From the NCBI RefSeq assembly GCF_024362695.1, contig NC_065424.1, positions 8,659,840-8,723,839 of the forward strand: 64,000 bases of DNA, in the 5' to 3' direction. This stretch comes from Pectinophora gossypiella (Eukaryota > Arthropoda > Insecta > Lepidoptera > Gelechiidae). Positions 11,326 to 24,500 of this stretch are shown in pieces (the first letter of the stretch is position 1; every line of letters begins with the position of its first letter). The notes beneath the pieces are model-generated. The model searched no databases, was not told the origin of the DNA, and was given only the letters and a program-made list of their open reading frames with translations. Made by a program: the position numbers and the translations under genes.

Positions 11326-11516
11326 ATAACTCATTGATCCGGTACTGGGGTTCGAACCTTGACATCAAATGCCTAATTATTTTACATATTGTCTTTCTCG
11401 ATAGATGAATTATTGTAGCTGCACTTTAAATTATTTTTTCTTTGTCTTGCGGACTAGGTGAGGAAGCAAAAGGTCCAAACATGATGGGTATATTTGGCGA
11501 TGGCTGGTAAGCAAAA

Positions 11517-11795
11517 ACAGCATAAAGGTCCCACTGCTGCTCACAGGCCTCCCCTCAATCAACCGGGGTATGGGGCATACTCCACCACGGTGCTTCACTG
11601 CTGGTCAGCAAAATCGGCGTAAGTTATTGTATGAGTATGCCGTACAAACCTGTACTTATTTCATCATCATAAATAAAGAAAGGGCTAAAAGCTAGAACGA
11701 GCCGTATTACACTGGTTCACAGACCTAATTTCCCCCTCCGGTTGTTTGAGGGGAGGCCTGTGCCCAGCAGTGGGACGTATATAGGCAGTTTAGGT
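11517..11795. mobile_element. Two SINE 3'-tail fragments in opposite orientation
   Basis: 11528-11612 carries the SINE tail in the same sense as the minus-strand SINEs (cccactgctg..aggcctcccc..tcaatcaacc). 11740-11795 carries its complement, ending in tgcccagcagtgggacgta and tataggcagttta. Together they form an imperfect inverted repeat. Both are truncated and lack the tRNA head. Confidence 0.7.
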
Positions 11796-11892
11796 ATGTG
11801 ACAGACCTACTTTCAGGGAAGGCAGAGATTAAACTCACAGCGTCACCTCGACACAACACAATCCTGCAGTTTTAAAATTATGTCTTTAAGGT

Positions 11893-12136
11893 AATAGGTT
11901 ACCCAACCATTCCCCTAGCATTATCCCGATTTTCACAAGGTCCGTTTATCTATCCTGAAGATTTGACAGGTCCGGATTTTTACAGAAGACTGTCTAACCT
12001 TATAACCCGCGAAGGGAAAACCAGCCCATTACAGGTTAGGTCACATACAAGTATCTCCGAAAATGCATTGCATGAATTCGAGCCTGCGACCTCAAAGTGA
12101 GAGGCAATCATTCTACCAACTGGGCTACCACGACAT
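11893..12136 (-). mobile_element. Second SINE family, tRNA-like head with LINE-type tail
   Basis: On the minus strand the head reads GTGGTAGCCCAGTTGGTAGA..CTCTCACTTTGAGGTCGCAG, with a decayed box B (GGCTCGAATTC). The body includes GGTCACATAC-type sequence in complement, GGTTTTCCCTTCGCGGGTTA and CCGGACCTGTCAAATCTTC, ending near GGGATAATGCTAGGG. This is a different family from the TGCCCAGCAGTGGG SINEs. Copies lie at about 32945 and 53987. Confidence 0.65.
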
Positions 12137-12517
12137 GGCGATAACCGCTGAATGAGGGAAATCGTCCTCCAATCCAGTGAGGTTGGTATCGGGAGAATAT
12201 AAATTTATTTGCATAAATAAGTAAAACAATTTACGAGGTTGTAATGTAGAATTAATCCTATCTAATCTGCAAGTAGCCCTGCCAATATTACAATAATTAT
12301 ATTATATCAGGTAAAATAAACAAAACCAAATTAATTTAAAAAAAAATAATAATTATAAAACATTATTACATTACATTATTTTTATTGTTATTATTTATTA
12401 ATTTAATTAATTAATATAAACAAAATGCATTAAATTGTATTACGTTTATGTCTTTTATTCCCTATTCGGTAAATACATTGTTTTCAATATATATGTTTTT
12501 TTAAAAATACATAAAAT
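12137..12517. other. AT-rich spacer
   Basis: Very AT-rich, including A-runs and ttattaatttaattaattaat. No gene or element is recognised. A one-base A-run difference (9 versus 8 A) separates unit 1 from unit 2. Confidence 0.5.
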
Positions 12518-13010
12518 TTGGGTTAGGTTTGGGTTAAGTTTGGGTTAGGTTTGGGTCAGGTTTGTGTTTGGTTTTTTTTTTAGGTTTTGGTTTTATTAGG
12601 TTTGGGTTCTGTTATGTTTGGGTTAGTATGTGTTAGGTTTCGGTTAGGTTTGGGTTATTTTTCGGTTAGGTTTGGGTTATTTTTCGGTTAGGTTTGGGTT
12701 TGGTTCGTGTTAGGTTGGGGTTAGGTTTGGTTTAGGTTTGGGTTAGGTTTGGGTTAAGTTTGGGTTAGGTTTGGGTTAAGTTTGGGTTTTTTTGGTTTGA
12801 ATGTTGTTAGGTTTGAGTTGTGTTAGTTTTGAGTTAGATTTATGTTTGGTTTGGGTTAAGTTTGGGTTAGGTTTGGGTCAGGTTTTTGTTTGGTTTTTTT
12901 TAGGTTTGGGTTTTTTGCTTGGGTTAGTATGGGTTAGGTTTCGGTTAGTTTTGGGTTATTGTTCCGTTAGGTTTGGGTTTGGTTTGGGTTAGGTTAGGTT
13001 AGGTTAGGTT
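12518..13010 (+). repeat. Interstitial telomere-like block, unit 1
   Basis: Degenerate TTTGGGTTAGG repeats, G-rich on the plus strand, ending at about 12989-13008 in four consecutive exact TTAGG units. These abut the poly-T that marks the 3' end of the TRAS-like element. This is the only place in the unit where the canonical insect telomere pentamer is uninterrupted. The 63-residue frame at 12801 is repeat translation and not a gene. Confidence 0.92.
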
Positions 13011-15204
13011 TTTTTTTTTTTTTTTTTATTCCTTGTACCCCTGCCGCACAAGATAGGCAGGGACTTTCTCAGGGACATACATAGCCTTATTTTCTATTGA
13101 TATTTTCTAATTCTGCCCGCAATAGGGCCCTACGCTGCTCACACTATCATTCTGTTCCTCTATTACCATACCAGTTCTCGCATTTATGCCTCTCGCACTT
13201 TCATTCATCATCTTTCATTCTTTTCATACCTACTTCCTACTCTACACTTATTGCTAGGGGAAGGGAATGGACACAGGGGGATTATTTTTATTTTATCTAC
13301 TTTTCAATTTTATTCTTTTACAAAGTAATCCTAATTTATTTGTTACTTGCTAACAGTTGCTTATTATGCTCTATCTTATTTCTAATTACTTATATCTATT
13401 TATTTTTACAATTTGGCTATTATATGTATATATGACAATATACTATATAGTCAGTTTTGCTTCAACTATTCCTCTTATTGACTAACATTACAATTTTTCT
13501 TACATAACTAACAAAAGCTTCACAATTTTTCCTATCTACAATGATTTGGCTCAGGTTTACAGTCTCTACCTTGTAGCCAATTCGTTGCTCCAGGTCATAC
13601 CTCTCCCTGCCATGTATGGGGCAATCTACGAGAAGGTGGGGAACTGTTTCTGCAGTGTCTGGGTCGCAGGCACACGCTGGGTTGTCCTTGCATTTGAAAC
13701 GGGTCAAATACTCGGAGAACCCACCGTGCCCCGTTAGAGCCTGGGTCAACTCCTTGGTGATACTCAGCTTGCGTACCGTCCTGTACGCCTCAACCGCACT
13801 CGGGAAAAACAGCTTGGTGGTAGACGCTGTGTGCCCCGTGCTGTATCTCCGGTTCCATTCGTCAAGCGTATCCATTCGGATAAAGCGCTTGACGAATGAT
13901 ACCGGATACATATCGTAGTCCGGCTTGCGTTTCGACCTTAGGGCAGCCTCCTTTGCGAGCGAGTCGGCTCTCTCGTTACCCTCCAACCCCGCGTGAGCTT
14001 TTATCCAGAACAAGGAGACGCTCTTGTTCTGGATACTACTGCGGTAAATGGCGTCTCTAGATTCCACGGCAAGAGGGTGGAGGGCTTCGGGGTTCACGAC
14101 TGTGAGGAGGGCTGCCATAGAGTCGCTATATATGGCACAGCTGGTCTCTCTACGTTTCAGGGCCTCCCGAGTGGCTTCGCAGAGAGCGAGAAGCTCGGCC
14201 TGGTAGACGGTGTAATAGGATGGCAGAGCAAGCTTTCGGGTTTTCGTCTCCGCCGCACCAGTCCAGATGGATAGTGCGGCTCCGACCTTTCCCTCAATCT
14301 TGCTGCCATCCGTGAAGATGCGGACTTCGAAGTCGCAATTTTCGCGATAGTGTTCCTCGTCTACCAGGTGGCGCAGCTCTATCGCTCTCCGTTCTGCCGG
14401 GTGCGGCATCTGGAGTGCCGATGCAACACGCTCGATCTCCCCGCCCGCCAGCGCTGGGTGGCATACTCCCCTTCGGGCCTCATACAACGATGCAGCCTCC
14501 TGTATACGCAGGTCCAAGGGGAGTATCCCAGCCAACACCAGTGCCGAGTTTAGGGATACCATGCGATATGCACGACACATCTTCAGGGCGAAGCTTCGCT
14601 GAACACTGTTCAGCTTAGACCTCACTCCCAGTTTGTTGGACGCCGGCGCCCATGCGCTTGCGGCGTACAAGACGATAGGCTCTACCACCGCGGTGTATAT
14701 GCTGCGTATCACTTCCGGATGCAGACCCCAACTCACCCTTGCGGCCCTAGACAACTGCTTGTAGATTCCTACAGCTTTAGAACAGACGTTGGCGACGTGT
14801 GTGTTAAATGTTAATTGTTCATCAATGGTCAGGCCTAAAAGTTTTATCTGTTTGGACATGCCAATGTCGATCCCACCCATGGTCAGGTGTGGGGTGTCAT
14901 GCTTAAGCTTCCGCGTCACCAGCATTGCGCTGGGCTTATGCGGTGCGAATCTGAGCTTATTCATGATTCCCCACACCCGAACATACTCGAGAGCGGCATT
15001 GGCATGCCTTTGTATCTCTTGTGCAGTGTGTGCGTCAAATACGAGTACCACGTCATCCGCAAATGCTTGGCACGTATGCCCACGTTCCTCTAATCCCTTT
15101 AATAGGGGGTCCAGCAGAAGGTTCCATAGTATGGGACCACCGATTGACCCCTGGACACATCCCTTCTCGGTTGTGGTCTCGTACTCCGCACCCCCGTACC
15201 TTAA
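13011..15204 (-). mobile_element. TRAS-like non-LTR retrotransposon, 5'-truncated, unit 1
   Basis: On the minus strand the element runs from about 15204 through a partial pol ORF, a ~430-bp 3' UTR and a ~17-A tail, directly followed by (CCTAA)4. Insertion of the sense strand into the CCTAA strand of telomeric repeats is the arrangement described for the lepidopteran TRAS family (R1 clade). ORF1, the endonuclease and the N-terminal reverse transcriptase are missing. The 5' junction abuts non-telomeric CAD flank sequence, as expected for an incomplete reverse transcript. A 24-bp deletion near 15231, just beyond the 5' end, marks unit 2. Confidence 0.85.
13462..15204 (-). CDS. Partial TRAS-like pol ORF: RT C-terminal part, RNase H, zinc-knuckle-like tail
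   Basis: An open frame of about 580 codons begins at the truncation point, with no native start. Upstream of the GTG at 15051 it continues in frame. Reverse transcriptase motifs seen are GCVQGS.GGP..WN and the catalytic FADD box at about 15063-15052, then thumb sequence. A complete RNase H domain follows, with the acidic residues in FTDGS, YQAELLAL and YSDS, and the final H..N..AD (HAGLEGNERAD). The C-terminus has a Cys/His cluster (C-K-C, CACDPDTAET, H-LLVDCP) typical of R1/I-type elements. There are no internal stops, which points to a recent insertion. It cannot be autonomous. It lies about 390 bp downstream of the CAD stop codon, on the same strand. Confidence 0.88.
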   Translation of the reverse strand, partial: LRYGGAEYETTTEKGCVQGSIGGPILWNLLLDPLLKGLEERGHTCQAFADDVVLVFDAHTAQEIQRHANAALEYVRVWGIMNKLRFAPHKPSAMLVTRKLKHDTPHLTMGGIDIGMSKQIKLLGLTIDEQLTFNTHVANVCSKAVGIYKQLSRAARVSWGLHPEVIRSIYTAVVEPIVLYAASAWAPASNKLGVRSKLNSVQRSFALKMCRAYRMVSLNSALVLAGILPLDLRIQEAASLYEARRGVCHPALAGGEIERVASALQMPHPAERRAIELRHLVDEEHYRENCDFEVRIFTDGSKIEGKVGAALSIWTGAAETKTRKLALPSYYTVYQAELLALCEATREALKRRETSCAIYSDSMAALLTVVNPEALHPLAVESRDAIYRSSIQNKSVSLFWIKAHAGLEGNERADSLAKEAALRSKRKPDYDMYPVSFVKRFIRMDTLDEWNRRYSTGHTASTTKLFFPSAVEAYRTVRKLSITKELTQALTGHGGFSEYLTRFKCKDNPACACDPDTAETVPHLLVDCPIHGRERYDLEQRIGYKVETVNLSQIIVDRKNCEAFVSYVRKIVMLVNKRNS

Positions 15205-15591
15205 TCACATTAAATCAATTATTAAGATAGGTCAGTATGTTTGTATTATCTATTTTACTATTTTCGTTATCTATTGACATTGGGCCTTGGAAACCTATGT
15301 CTAGATGATTCGATTATTTCTATTTTTCTATACGATCTACGAATAGATACATTACATTAATTTACTAGGATCGCTTCCTAATTTGTCAATTATACAAATA
15401 ATTTAAAGCACACAGATGCGGCCAGGAATATTTTGTAATATTTGAGTTCGTAAGCACGCGTTCACACAGAGATATATGCCCCGTTTTCTTAGTAACTCCG
15501 ACTTGCCAACTCGCAACGCTTACGCTACCGCCTCTGTGTGTGGAGAGATTAAGGATTTTATCTATTAAAGATCCGCTTTTGGAAGATCCGC
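15205..15591. other. CAD 3' flank, unit 1
   Basis: A 387-bp region between the CAD stop codon and the TRAS truncation point. It must contain the CAD 3' UTR and polyadenylation site, but I see no clear AATAAA in the minus-strand sense. 15228-15272 is the segment shortened by 24 bp in unit 2. Confidence 0.5.
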
Positions 15592-18500
15592 TTATATGAG
15601 AGGATTGACGCCGGCAACCATGGCAAGTAACGCCATTCGGACGTACATTCCGTACTCCGCTTGTCTGAAGTAGGCGGCCCGAGGGTCTGAGTCGAAGTCT
15701 GGGGAGATCTCGTCGACTCGTGGCAAGGGGTGAAGTACCACCATGCGGCGCCGCGCACGCGTCATCAGTTGCGGCGTCACCACCAGTAAGCCACGCGTCT
15801 GCAATACCACGATTGTAATTAGGATATTAAATAACGCCAGAAATACTGTCCGATGTCATAATTAAGTCTTTGAAGGTGACAACTAATTTTGAATTAAGAT
15901 AAGTAAATTATACTTAATTTGAAGGTGTAATAACTGACGAGTTCTACATTAAGCCGTAAAATGAAGAATTATTATTATTTACCTTTTCATATTCCTCCTG
16001 GCTAACAAATCTTTCACGTTGAATTCTTGTCATGTATAGGACATGGGTATCTGCAAGAACATCTTCTAGCCGCTCGAAAACTTTTTGTGGAGTTCCTGTG
16101 CTGGCTATATATTCCATGATGTGTTTTGGCATGCCAAGTCCTGGCGGGCTCACATATTGAAGTTGGACTTGGTATAGGGTGAGGAAGCGAGCGAGAGAAT
16201 GAACGGTGCGACCGTTCTTCAGATCTCCAACCATTGTGATGGTAAGGCCATTTACTGTACCAATCTCCTCTCGAATAGTGAATACATCAAGTAACGCTTG
16301 GGTAGGATGTTCACCAATGCCATCTCCTGCATTTATAATCGGCTTGCGGCAGTGTCGAGATGCTTTCTGTAAATAATTATGAAGATCAGATTAAATATTA
16401 TTTTTCAAAGTCATTGAACTAGTTTTTGTGGTCATGTTACTCACCGCAACCGCGCCTGGTTCGGGATGACGCAGTACAACAACATCGGAGTAGCTGGCTA
16501 ACACCGCCACGCTGTCTTCTAACGTTTCTCCTTTTTTAGCCGACGAACTTGTGGCATCAGTATGAATAACAGAGCCTCCGAGCCTCTGCATAGCTGCTGC
16601 AAAGCTACAACTTGTTCGCGTACTGACTTCGTAAAATATGGATGCCATAACTTTCCCTCGTAAGATGTCGTCTAGGTTTCTACCTTTGCTCACACACGTC
16701 TTCATAAATTGGGCCAAGTTAAATATGTCATTAAGTGTGTCTTTTGTGAATGTAGCAACAGTGAGGATACTTTTTCCAAACAGGTCACTACGTTGACGCT
16801 GAGTGCCCGATTGCTGAGGAGGGTTGTAATAAGAGGTGCTGTCACATCGTTGCCTCGTGGTTGTTTGTGGAGGTAATGGCGACATGCTTCTGAGTGCTGC
16901 TGTATCGTTGAAGTGAACATTTAATTTACTCATTCCATCAGTTTTGTTTGATTCGATTTGATCAAATTCAATATCACTCAGACGACTGGCATCACCAGAA
17001 GTATGGAAATCTAGTGCTGAGTTAGGTCTACTGGTAATTTTTTTTTCAGTTTTCTCAATAGCGTAAACTGGGAATGACTGTTTCTTTGGAGTTGGCCAAT
17101 CTCGAACGTTTTGTCCAAATCCAGGAGGTACTAAAATCTGACCTTCTACATAAGCAATTTCACCTCGAAGAGTTACACGGTGAATTGCTCCACAGACATT
17201 CATACCAGCAAATGGAGTCCATTTGGATTTTGTGAACTCCATTGATGACGGAATTTTCCATTCGTAGTCCATGTCAACTTCCACATACGTATTAGGCTGC
17301 TCAGGTAAATTGAAAATTTTTCGGGGGTTTCTGTGGAATTTGTTGATGATATCCTCAATGGTGAGGCGTCCTTGGTGTACTGCATTAAGAAGTAATGGTA
17401 ATATCGTTTCTAATCCCGGAAATCCTGGTGGAGGTTTATCCGCGTTTTTCTCTTCCACTGTATGAGGAGCATGATCTGTTGCAAAAACATCGATGATGTC
17501 CATATTTTTCCACAGTTCAGCTTGGTCTTCAGGACTGCAAAGAACTGGACGTACTTCAGCCCGTCCTTCTCCAACTCGGTCAACGTCTGATGTGCTTAAA
17601 AATAAGTGATGAGGACATACTTCACAGGTCACTTTTAGCCCTCGCTCTTTAGCAGCCTTGATAATAAGAATTTCCTCTTTCCTAGCGACATGACAAATAT
17701 GCACAGGCCTATCTAGTAAAGATGCCATCAGAATTACTGCTCCGGTCTTTTCACGCTCTGCGTGGCAACAAACTGGTATTTTCTTTGGCCAGTTTTGAAG
17801 ATGACGTTGCCATATAGTCATGTCATCTAATTGCAGTGTAGTAAATGTTTGATTAAGATACATTTTTAAAGATGCAGCTTGAGGTGCGAGATCACACGCA
17901 GTTTCACAATTAGTCGAAGATGCTCCAACATACAGAGCATAGTCACATCGTGCACTTACTCGAGCGAGTGTCGACACATAATCATATGCAGTGCGATCTA
18001 TCAATGGAGGATTTGTGTTAGGCATAGCGCAAATCATTGTTACTCCACCAGCAAGGGCAGCTGCTGTACAGGAGTCAAAGTCTTCTTTATATGTAGCGCC
18101 AGGCTCGCGAACATGAACGTGTACATCAATAAATCCGGGCAATTTAATAATATTTCGTGAAGTCATGCAGTCTGTATGTGTTTTCATATGAGGTGCCCCT
18201 CCGCATCGAAGCATGGCCTGAAAAAGTTTCAAATATTAATTTATTTTAAGGCCTTTAATTAGATTTTGAGCCAAACGCTATTTATACGCACCTGAACTAA
18301 AAGTTTTGCACATTTCACGTCCGTGACCAAAGGTACTGCATAATCTACAGCTAATCGGCGAGTTCTGTATCCATGTGTAGTGAAGGAAGACACCCGACGA
18401 GCTCCTCCCCGCATTGGTAGATTGATCACCAGGTCTAGTTGACGTCGAGCCATAAAGTCAGCGAGGTGCATAAGTTCACCGTCTGATCTGGCGTCTTCGG

Positions 18501-21500
18501 GATCTCCGATGTGGTCAAATGTCCATTGTACACTCTCGACCTAAAATTAATAAATTGATTAAAAAAAATCTGAATTTGTGAAGTTTAGGGCAGATTCAGA
18601 TTAGCTTAGATTCATTAGTTTGTCTTAGAGAGTTTGTCTTCTAAATTAAATAATAATGTCAATCTTACCTCGATTCCGTGTTCGGTGTAAAAGTCACCTG
18701 TGCCCATACTTGCGTAAAGCTTGTAGCCCATTCGTTGTAGTATTCTCACAATTGGAAGTAATTCCATTTTGTGCTGAAATAGAAAAAGAACGTGGTCATT
18801 AGTTAAGTATTATTCCTTTTTTATTAAATGAAGATTGTTATTTGGCGTTATAAAAATAATTTTAAACATCTTACCTTGAATGTGCCAACCGACAGCAATA
18901 TGGCTTTTTTGGGTATCCTAAACCCAGTGCTCATTAGAGATTTTAAATAAGCTTCGTAACGGTTTTCACCAAAGCATGCGACTTCTCCCGTTGATGCCAT
19001 TTCCACTCCTAAGGTAACGTCAGCGCCTGCCAATCTTGAAAATGAGAATTGGGGAACCTTCACTCCCACTTTACCGCAACCAGTCATGACGTCTACTGGC
19101 TCTACAGGTATACCTAATACCACCTTAGTTGCCATTGCAACAAAGTCGTGATCAAGTGTCTTAGACACAAAAGGAAACGACCTGGAGACTCTTATATTGC
19201 ATTCTATTACTTTGAGCTCATTGTCCTTTGCTATCAATTGCATATTAAAGGGACCAGTAACATCAAGCGTTTCAGCTATTATTCTAGCAATTTCTTTTAT
19301 TTTATCCAAGGTCTCGTTATTAATATCTTGAGGTGGAGTGACAAGTGTGGCATCACCAGAATGCACCCCAGCGTTTTCAACATGTTCAGAAACAGCCATA
19401 CATAATATGACTCCATCAGCAGCGACTGCATCAATGTCAATCTCTTTAGCATCCATGATAAATTTCGATATGACCACAGGGTGATCTTTACTTACTTCAC
19501 TTGCAGACTTCAAGTATGCCTCTAGATCTTGGTTTGAGTTTGCCACATTCATAGCTGCTCCACTCAAGACATAAGAAGGTCGAACCAAACAAGGATATCC
19601 TACTTCCTCACAGAAGTTTATAGCAGATTCGAGATTTGTAAGTTCCTTCCATTTCGGTTGAAGAATACCTTTACGATCCAACATCCTTGAAAATTTAAAT
19701 CTGTTTTCGGCATTGTCAATCATGTCCGGAGACGTTCCCAGTATAACTGCTTGTTGCCTGTGCAGGTCCATGGCTATATTATTGGGCAGTTGACCTCCCA
19801 TAGAAAGAACAACTCCATTGGGGTGCTCAAGCTTGTAAATATCCATGACAACTTCAAAAGAAATTTCTTCAAAATATAATCTATCGCTCATATCATAGTC
19901 AGTACTAACCGTTTCAGGATTATAATTTACCATGATTATTTTTCTGCCTTGATTTCTAAGTTCTCTTAAACAGCCCACAGCACACCAATCAAATTCAACT
20001 GAGCTCCCTATCCGATATACCCCTGATCCTAACACCATTGTAAAATCTCCTGGAAAATCTAAATCGTGTGATATACCGTTATATGTCATATACAAATAAT
20101 TTGTTGTTGCAGGCCACTCTGCCGCAACGGTGTCTATCTGTTTCACAAATGGATTGATCTTATATTCCTCTCTCAATTTTCTCACAGCCAGTTCGGTACT
20201 TTTGATCGCAGCAGCAATTTGTTTATCAGAAAACCCAATTTGCTTGGCTTTCTTTAATATTTCCGAAGTAATCGATGCTGAATCAACGGCTTCCAAAGTT
20301 TTATAATAATCTATTATGTTCTTGAATTTTTCAAGAAACCAGTGATCAATTTTTGTGAGCTCATAAAGTTTTTCAACGGTATATCCTTTTCGAAGTGCCG
20401 CAGCTAAGACAAACATTCTTTTGTCCGTGGGTTCTCTCAATTCATTTTCGTTTACTTCTTTAACATTTGGATCAAATCCATTCACGTTTTCATCAACCAT
20501 GCGTAGTGCTTTTTGGAAAGCTTCTTCAAAACTTCTACCAATGGCCATAACTTCACCCACACTCTTCATGGAACTTCCAATTTTGGTGCTTACTCTATTG
20601 AATTTAGCTAAATCCCATCTTGGTATTTTGACAACACAGTAATCCAAACTTGGTTCAAAACACGCTGTAGTAACTCCAGTAACCGAGTTTTTAATTTCGG
20701 GTAAGGGTTTTCCAAGAGCTAATTTTGCCGCTACGTATGCTAATGGATAACCTGTGGCTTTACTTGCTAACGCAGAACTTCTGGAAAGTCTAGCGTTCAC
20801 TTCAATTATGTAAAATTCTTCCGAGTTCGGATTAAGGGCGTACTGAATGTTGCACTCTCCAACAATGCCAAAATGTCTTATCACTTTTATAGCTGTATTT
20901 CGGAGCATGTAGTATTCACGGTTCGACAATGTTTGACTTGGCGCAACGACTATGGATTCTCCTGTATGTATTCCTAGAGGATCTACATTTTCCATATTAC
21001 ATACAGTGATACAGTTGTCATATGCATCCCTGACGACTTCATATTCCACTTCTTTCCATCCTTTCAAAGATTTGTCAATAATTAGCTGATCAGAGTGTGA
21101 CAGTGCCTGATGAGCAAGAGATCTGAGTTCTTCTTCGTTATTTGCAAATCCTGATCCTAAATCTCCAAGTGAAAAAGCAGATCGAGCCATCACAGGATAT
21201 CCAATCTGGTTCGCAGCTGCTAGAGCTTCTTCTACCGAAGACACTGCGGCACTAGGAGCCACTTTTTCGCCAATCGCGTTGATCTTTTCAGCAAATATTT
21301 TTCTGTCTTCAGTATCTACGATAGATTGTATTGGAGTTCCTAGAACATTCACGTTATATTTTTCGAATACTTTTGACTTTTGCAGCTCTACACCACAATT
21401 CAATGCAGTTTGGCCCCCAAAAGTGAGCAGTACTCCTGTTGCTCGTTCTGCTTTAATTACTTGCTCGACATATTCTGGTGTAATAGGCAAGAAATAGACT

Positions 21501-24500
21501 TTGTCAGCCAAGCCTTTAGAGGTTTGAACTGTAGCGATATTGGGGTTTATAAGTACAGTCTGGATTTTTTCTTCCTGCATGGCTTTAACACCTTGAGATC
21601 CAGAATAGTCAAATTCTCCGGCTTGACCAATAGATAGACCTCCCGATCCAAGAATGAGTACTTTCTTTGGCTTTTCTGGAAGAGTTGGTTCGAATGTAAG
21701 CTTCTTCGTAATCATCTCATCTACTACAACGTTTTGTTTGTTTTTATAAGCCTTAACAGAATCTATAAAAATATCAAACAGACACTCCAGGTCAGTCGGT
21801 CCTGCAGTATGTTCAGGATGGAACTGAACGCTGAAGTAAGGTAGAGATTTGTGAATGATGCCTTCATTGGTTTTGTCGTTTTCGTTAGTGAATAACACTT
21901 TCCACCCTTCTGGTAATGTTTTGTCATCAACGGCGAATCCGTGGTTCTGAGATGTCATAAAACACCTGTTTGTGCCATTGTGCGTGCATGGTAAATTGTG
22001 GCCACGGTTACCATAGCTGAAATAAAGGAAGCATAGATATATAATAGTCAGAATTACTTGAATAATATTACGACAATGCATGATTATAAAAGACCTAAAC
22101 AGAGGTCTGCAAAGAAGAACCATTAATGATGTCCGTGTGTCTTTCCTTACCTAGTTTTATATGTTTTACATCCAGCGGCTGTAGATAATAACTGATGACC
22201 AAGACAGATACCGAACACTGGTTTCACATTGTCTGTCTTGTTGATGATCTCCTTCAAGTTATCAACAACTTTCTTGCATACTTCAGGGTCACCAGGCCCG
22301 TTACTGATAAAAAGGCCATCGAATTTGCTGGAATCTAGTTTGTGGTCCCATGGCACAAGGATAACCTTTGCGTTTCTTTTGATTAAGCACCGAATTTGGT
22401 TATATTTTAAGCCACAGTCTACGGCCATTATTGTAACTTCGCCATTGGGATTGAACGTTTTTGTCTCCTGGAATGAGAAATCAATAAATGTTGCATATAT
22501 AATTGGAATTAGAGATAATTATGAATACAGAATTACACATTATCATAGTTATACCTTAACAGAGACTTCAGCCACTAAGTTTCTTTCGTTTGGGTCCTTC
22601 AAAACCGGGAGGATTCCGAAAGGAGGTTCTCCTTGTATGATGCGGCCCAGGATTACTCCTTCTCGCAGGCGATAGGTGAGTGCGCGAGTGTCAATACCGC
22701 ACACACCCGGGATGCCACGGGCCGCCAGCCATGCGCCCAGAGACCGGCGCGCGCGCCAATGGCAAGCCCGGGTACTTACTTCCCCCACTATCAATCCAGC
22801 TGCCCAAATGCGACTGGATTCAAACCATCTGTAAAAGAGAGGGAAATACAATTACAATGATCCGTCCGCAGTCCGTCGCGGATGAGTATCGGGTGACAGC
22901 CCTCAACGCTCCCCATTTTCCGACCAAGTATTTAATGCCATTTGCGGCCTGAGAAAGCCCAGTTGGGTCAATCTGAGGGGAAGAATATTTGAAAGAATTA
23001 ATCGACACTAGTAAGTCGATAGCGATAAGCGCTGAAATCGTCGACCACGCCGCCGGGGTTGGTATCGGTATTCTGAAATGTTTGGTGTCGCGAGCTGATG
23101 GGCCGCCCCCTATGGCTAGAGTAATCGGGTTGTCCCCCTATGGCTAGAGTAATCGGGTTGTCGGGATCGTATATTACGTCTTTCGGCAAGGTGCGCACTG
23201 TGTACGTGTCTAGAACGTTTTAATAACTGAAGGATATCACACCTCGGCAATCCGTGTTCGTCGCGATCCTCCTCATCAGGCACGCCGTAGTTGCCGACCA
23301 GCGGGTACGTGAGCACCAAGAGCTGCGCGTGGTACGATGGATCCGTCAGCGACTCCGGGTAGCCCACCATACCAGTCTGGAATACTACAAGGAAATTATA
23401 TTAGGTACAACGTGCAAACACCCGTTGGTACGATATTGAACTAGAAAAACACCACAGTATTATTGGAGGCAAGTGTTGTATTCGAAATAGGTCTCCTTTC
23501 AGGTTAAAAAGGTGGGTAGGTCCCATTTCTACCATAGAACATGACGTCATCGGACAAAATGAGACTTTTTTCCCATTATGTTCTAAGGAACTATATACAA
23601 GCATTTCCCCCGACTTTTAATATTTCTATGGAACAAATGGGACCTACCCAAAAAGGTCATATCATGTAGATAAGGTTAGATAGCTTATTAAAAAATTGTC
23701 AACGATTGATAGATGTGGAAGAAGGAGGAGAAGAGTGTCGGGATCGAAGAAAATGGAATTCAATGGTCTGCTTACTCCGGTGGGAAATAAGCGTGAGTTT
23801 ATATACGTATAATGCTTCTCATTAATAAAATGTTTAAGTAGGTATTAATAAGTAGTTTTTTTAATAATTGGGATTGCGTTATGCTAAATTAGCGCGTTCT
23901 ATGGAGTATCAATTTTCGTTGCTTTTTCCTGTAAAGCTATAATTCAATTCAATTCTTTATTCATAATAAATATTACACGTCAACAAATATTTCGATGAGT
24001 AGGTACACATTATATACAAATACGCAATGGCAATTACGTAATTACGTAATGCGTACGTAATTAAGTGTAAGTATATTTTAATGAACTAATATATAATTTA
24101 TTGAAAGTCATCAATAAATCTTGTTGCTTCTCACAGACCCCAGTCTCTCTCACCAATCACTGTATCATAATCTTGTTTTATTGTTAATTACCAATTATCG
24201 TGTTGATGTGAGGGTAATAAACATATTTTTATTTTTATTATTAAGTAAGTTTGTATTTCCTTCGCTGAGTTATTTTAGGTATTCGCCAATTCAATTCGAT
24301 CCGGTTTAGAAATCAACATAACGGAACAGTTGTGTCGCCTTTTTTTTTTGACGATTTGGTTACTATGGAGAAATGAACAGTCTTAACCTCATAAGGCCGA
24401 GATTTCCAGACACAATAGTTAAACAATAGGCTTTGGATTTTAAAAGGAAATTCGGTCTTCTGACTATAAAATAGTTCTTTTACACAATGAAGTAGTTACA

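Noticed and set aside
13546..15277. Plus-strand reading frames of 60-160 residues opposite the TRAS ORF
   Set aside because: They are antisense shadows of a well-supported minus-strand ORF with reverse transcriptase and RNase H motifs.
16702..21637. Short reading frames on both strands across the CAD exons
   Set aside because: They are shadows of the CAD coding frame without recognisable content; the same shadows recur in the other units.
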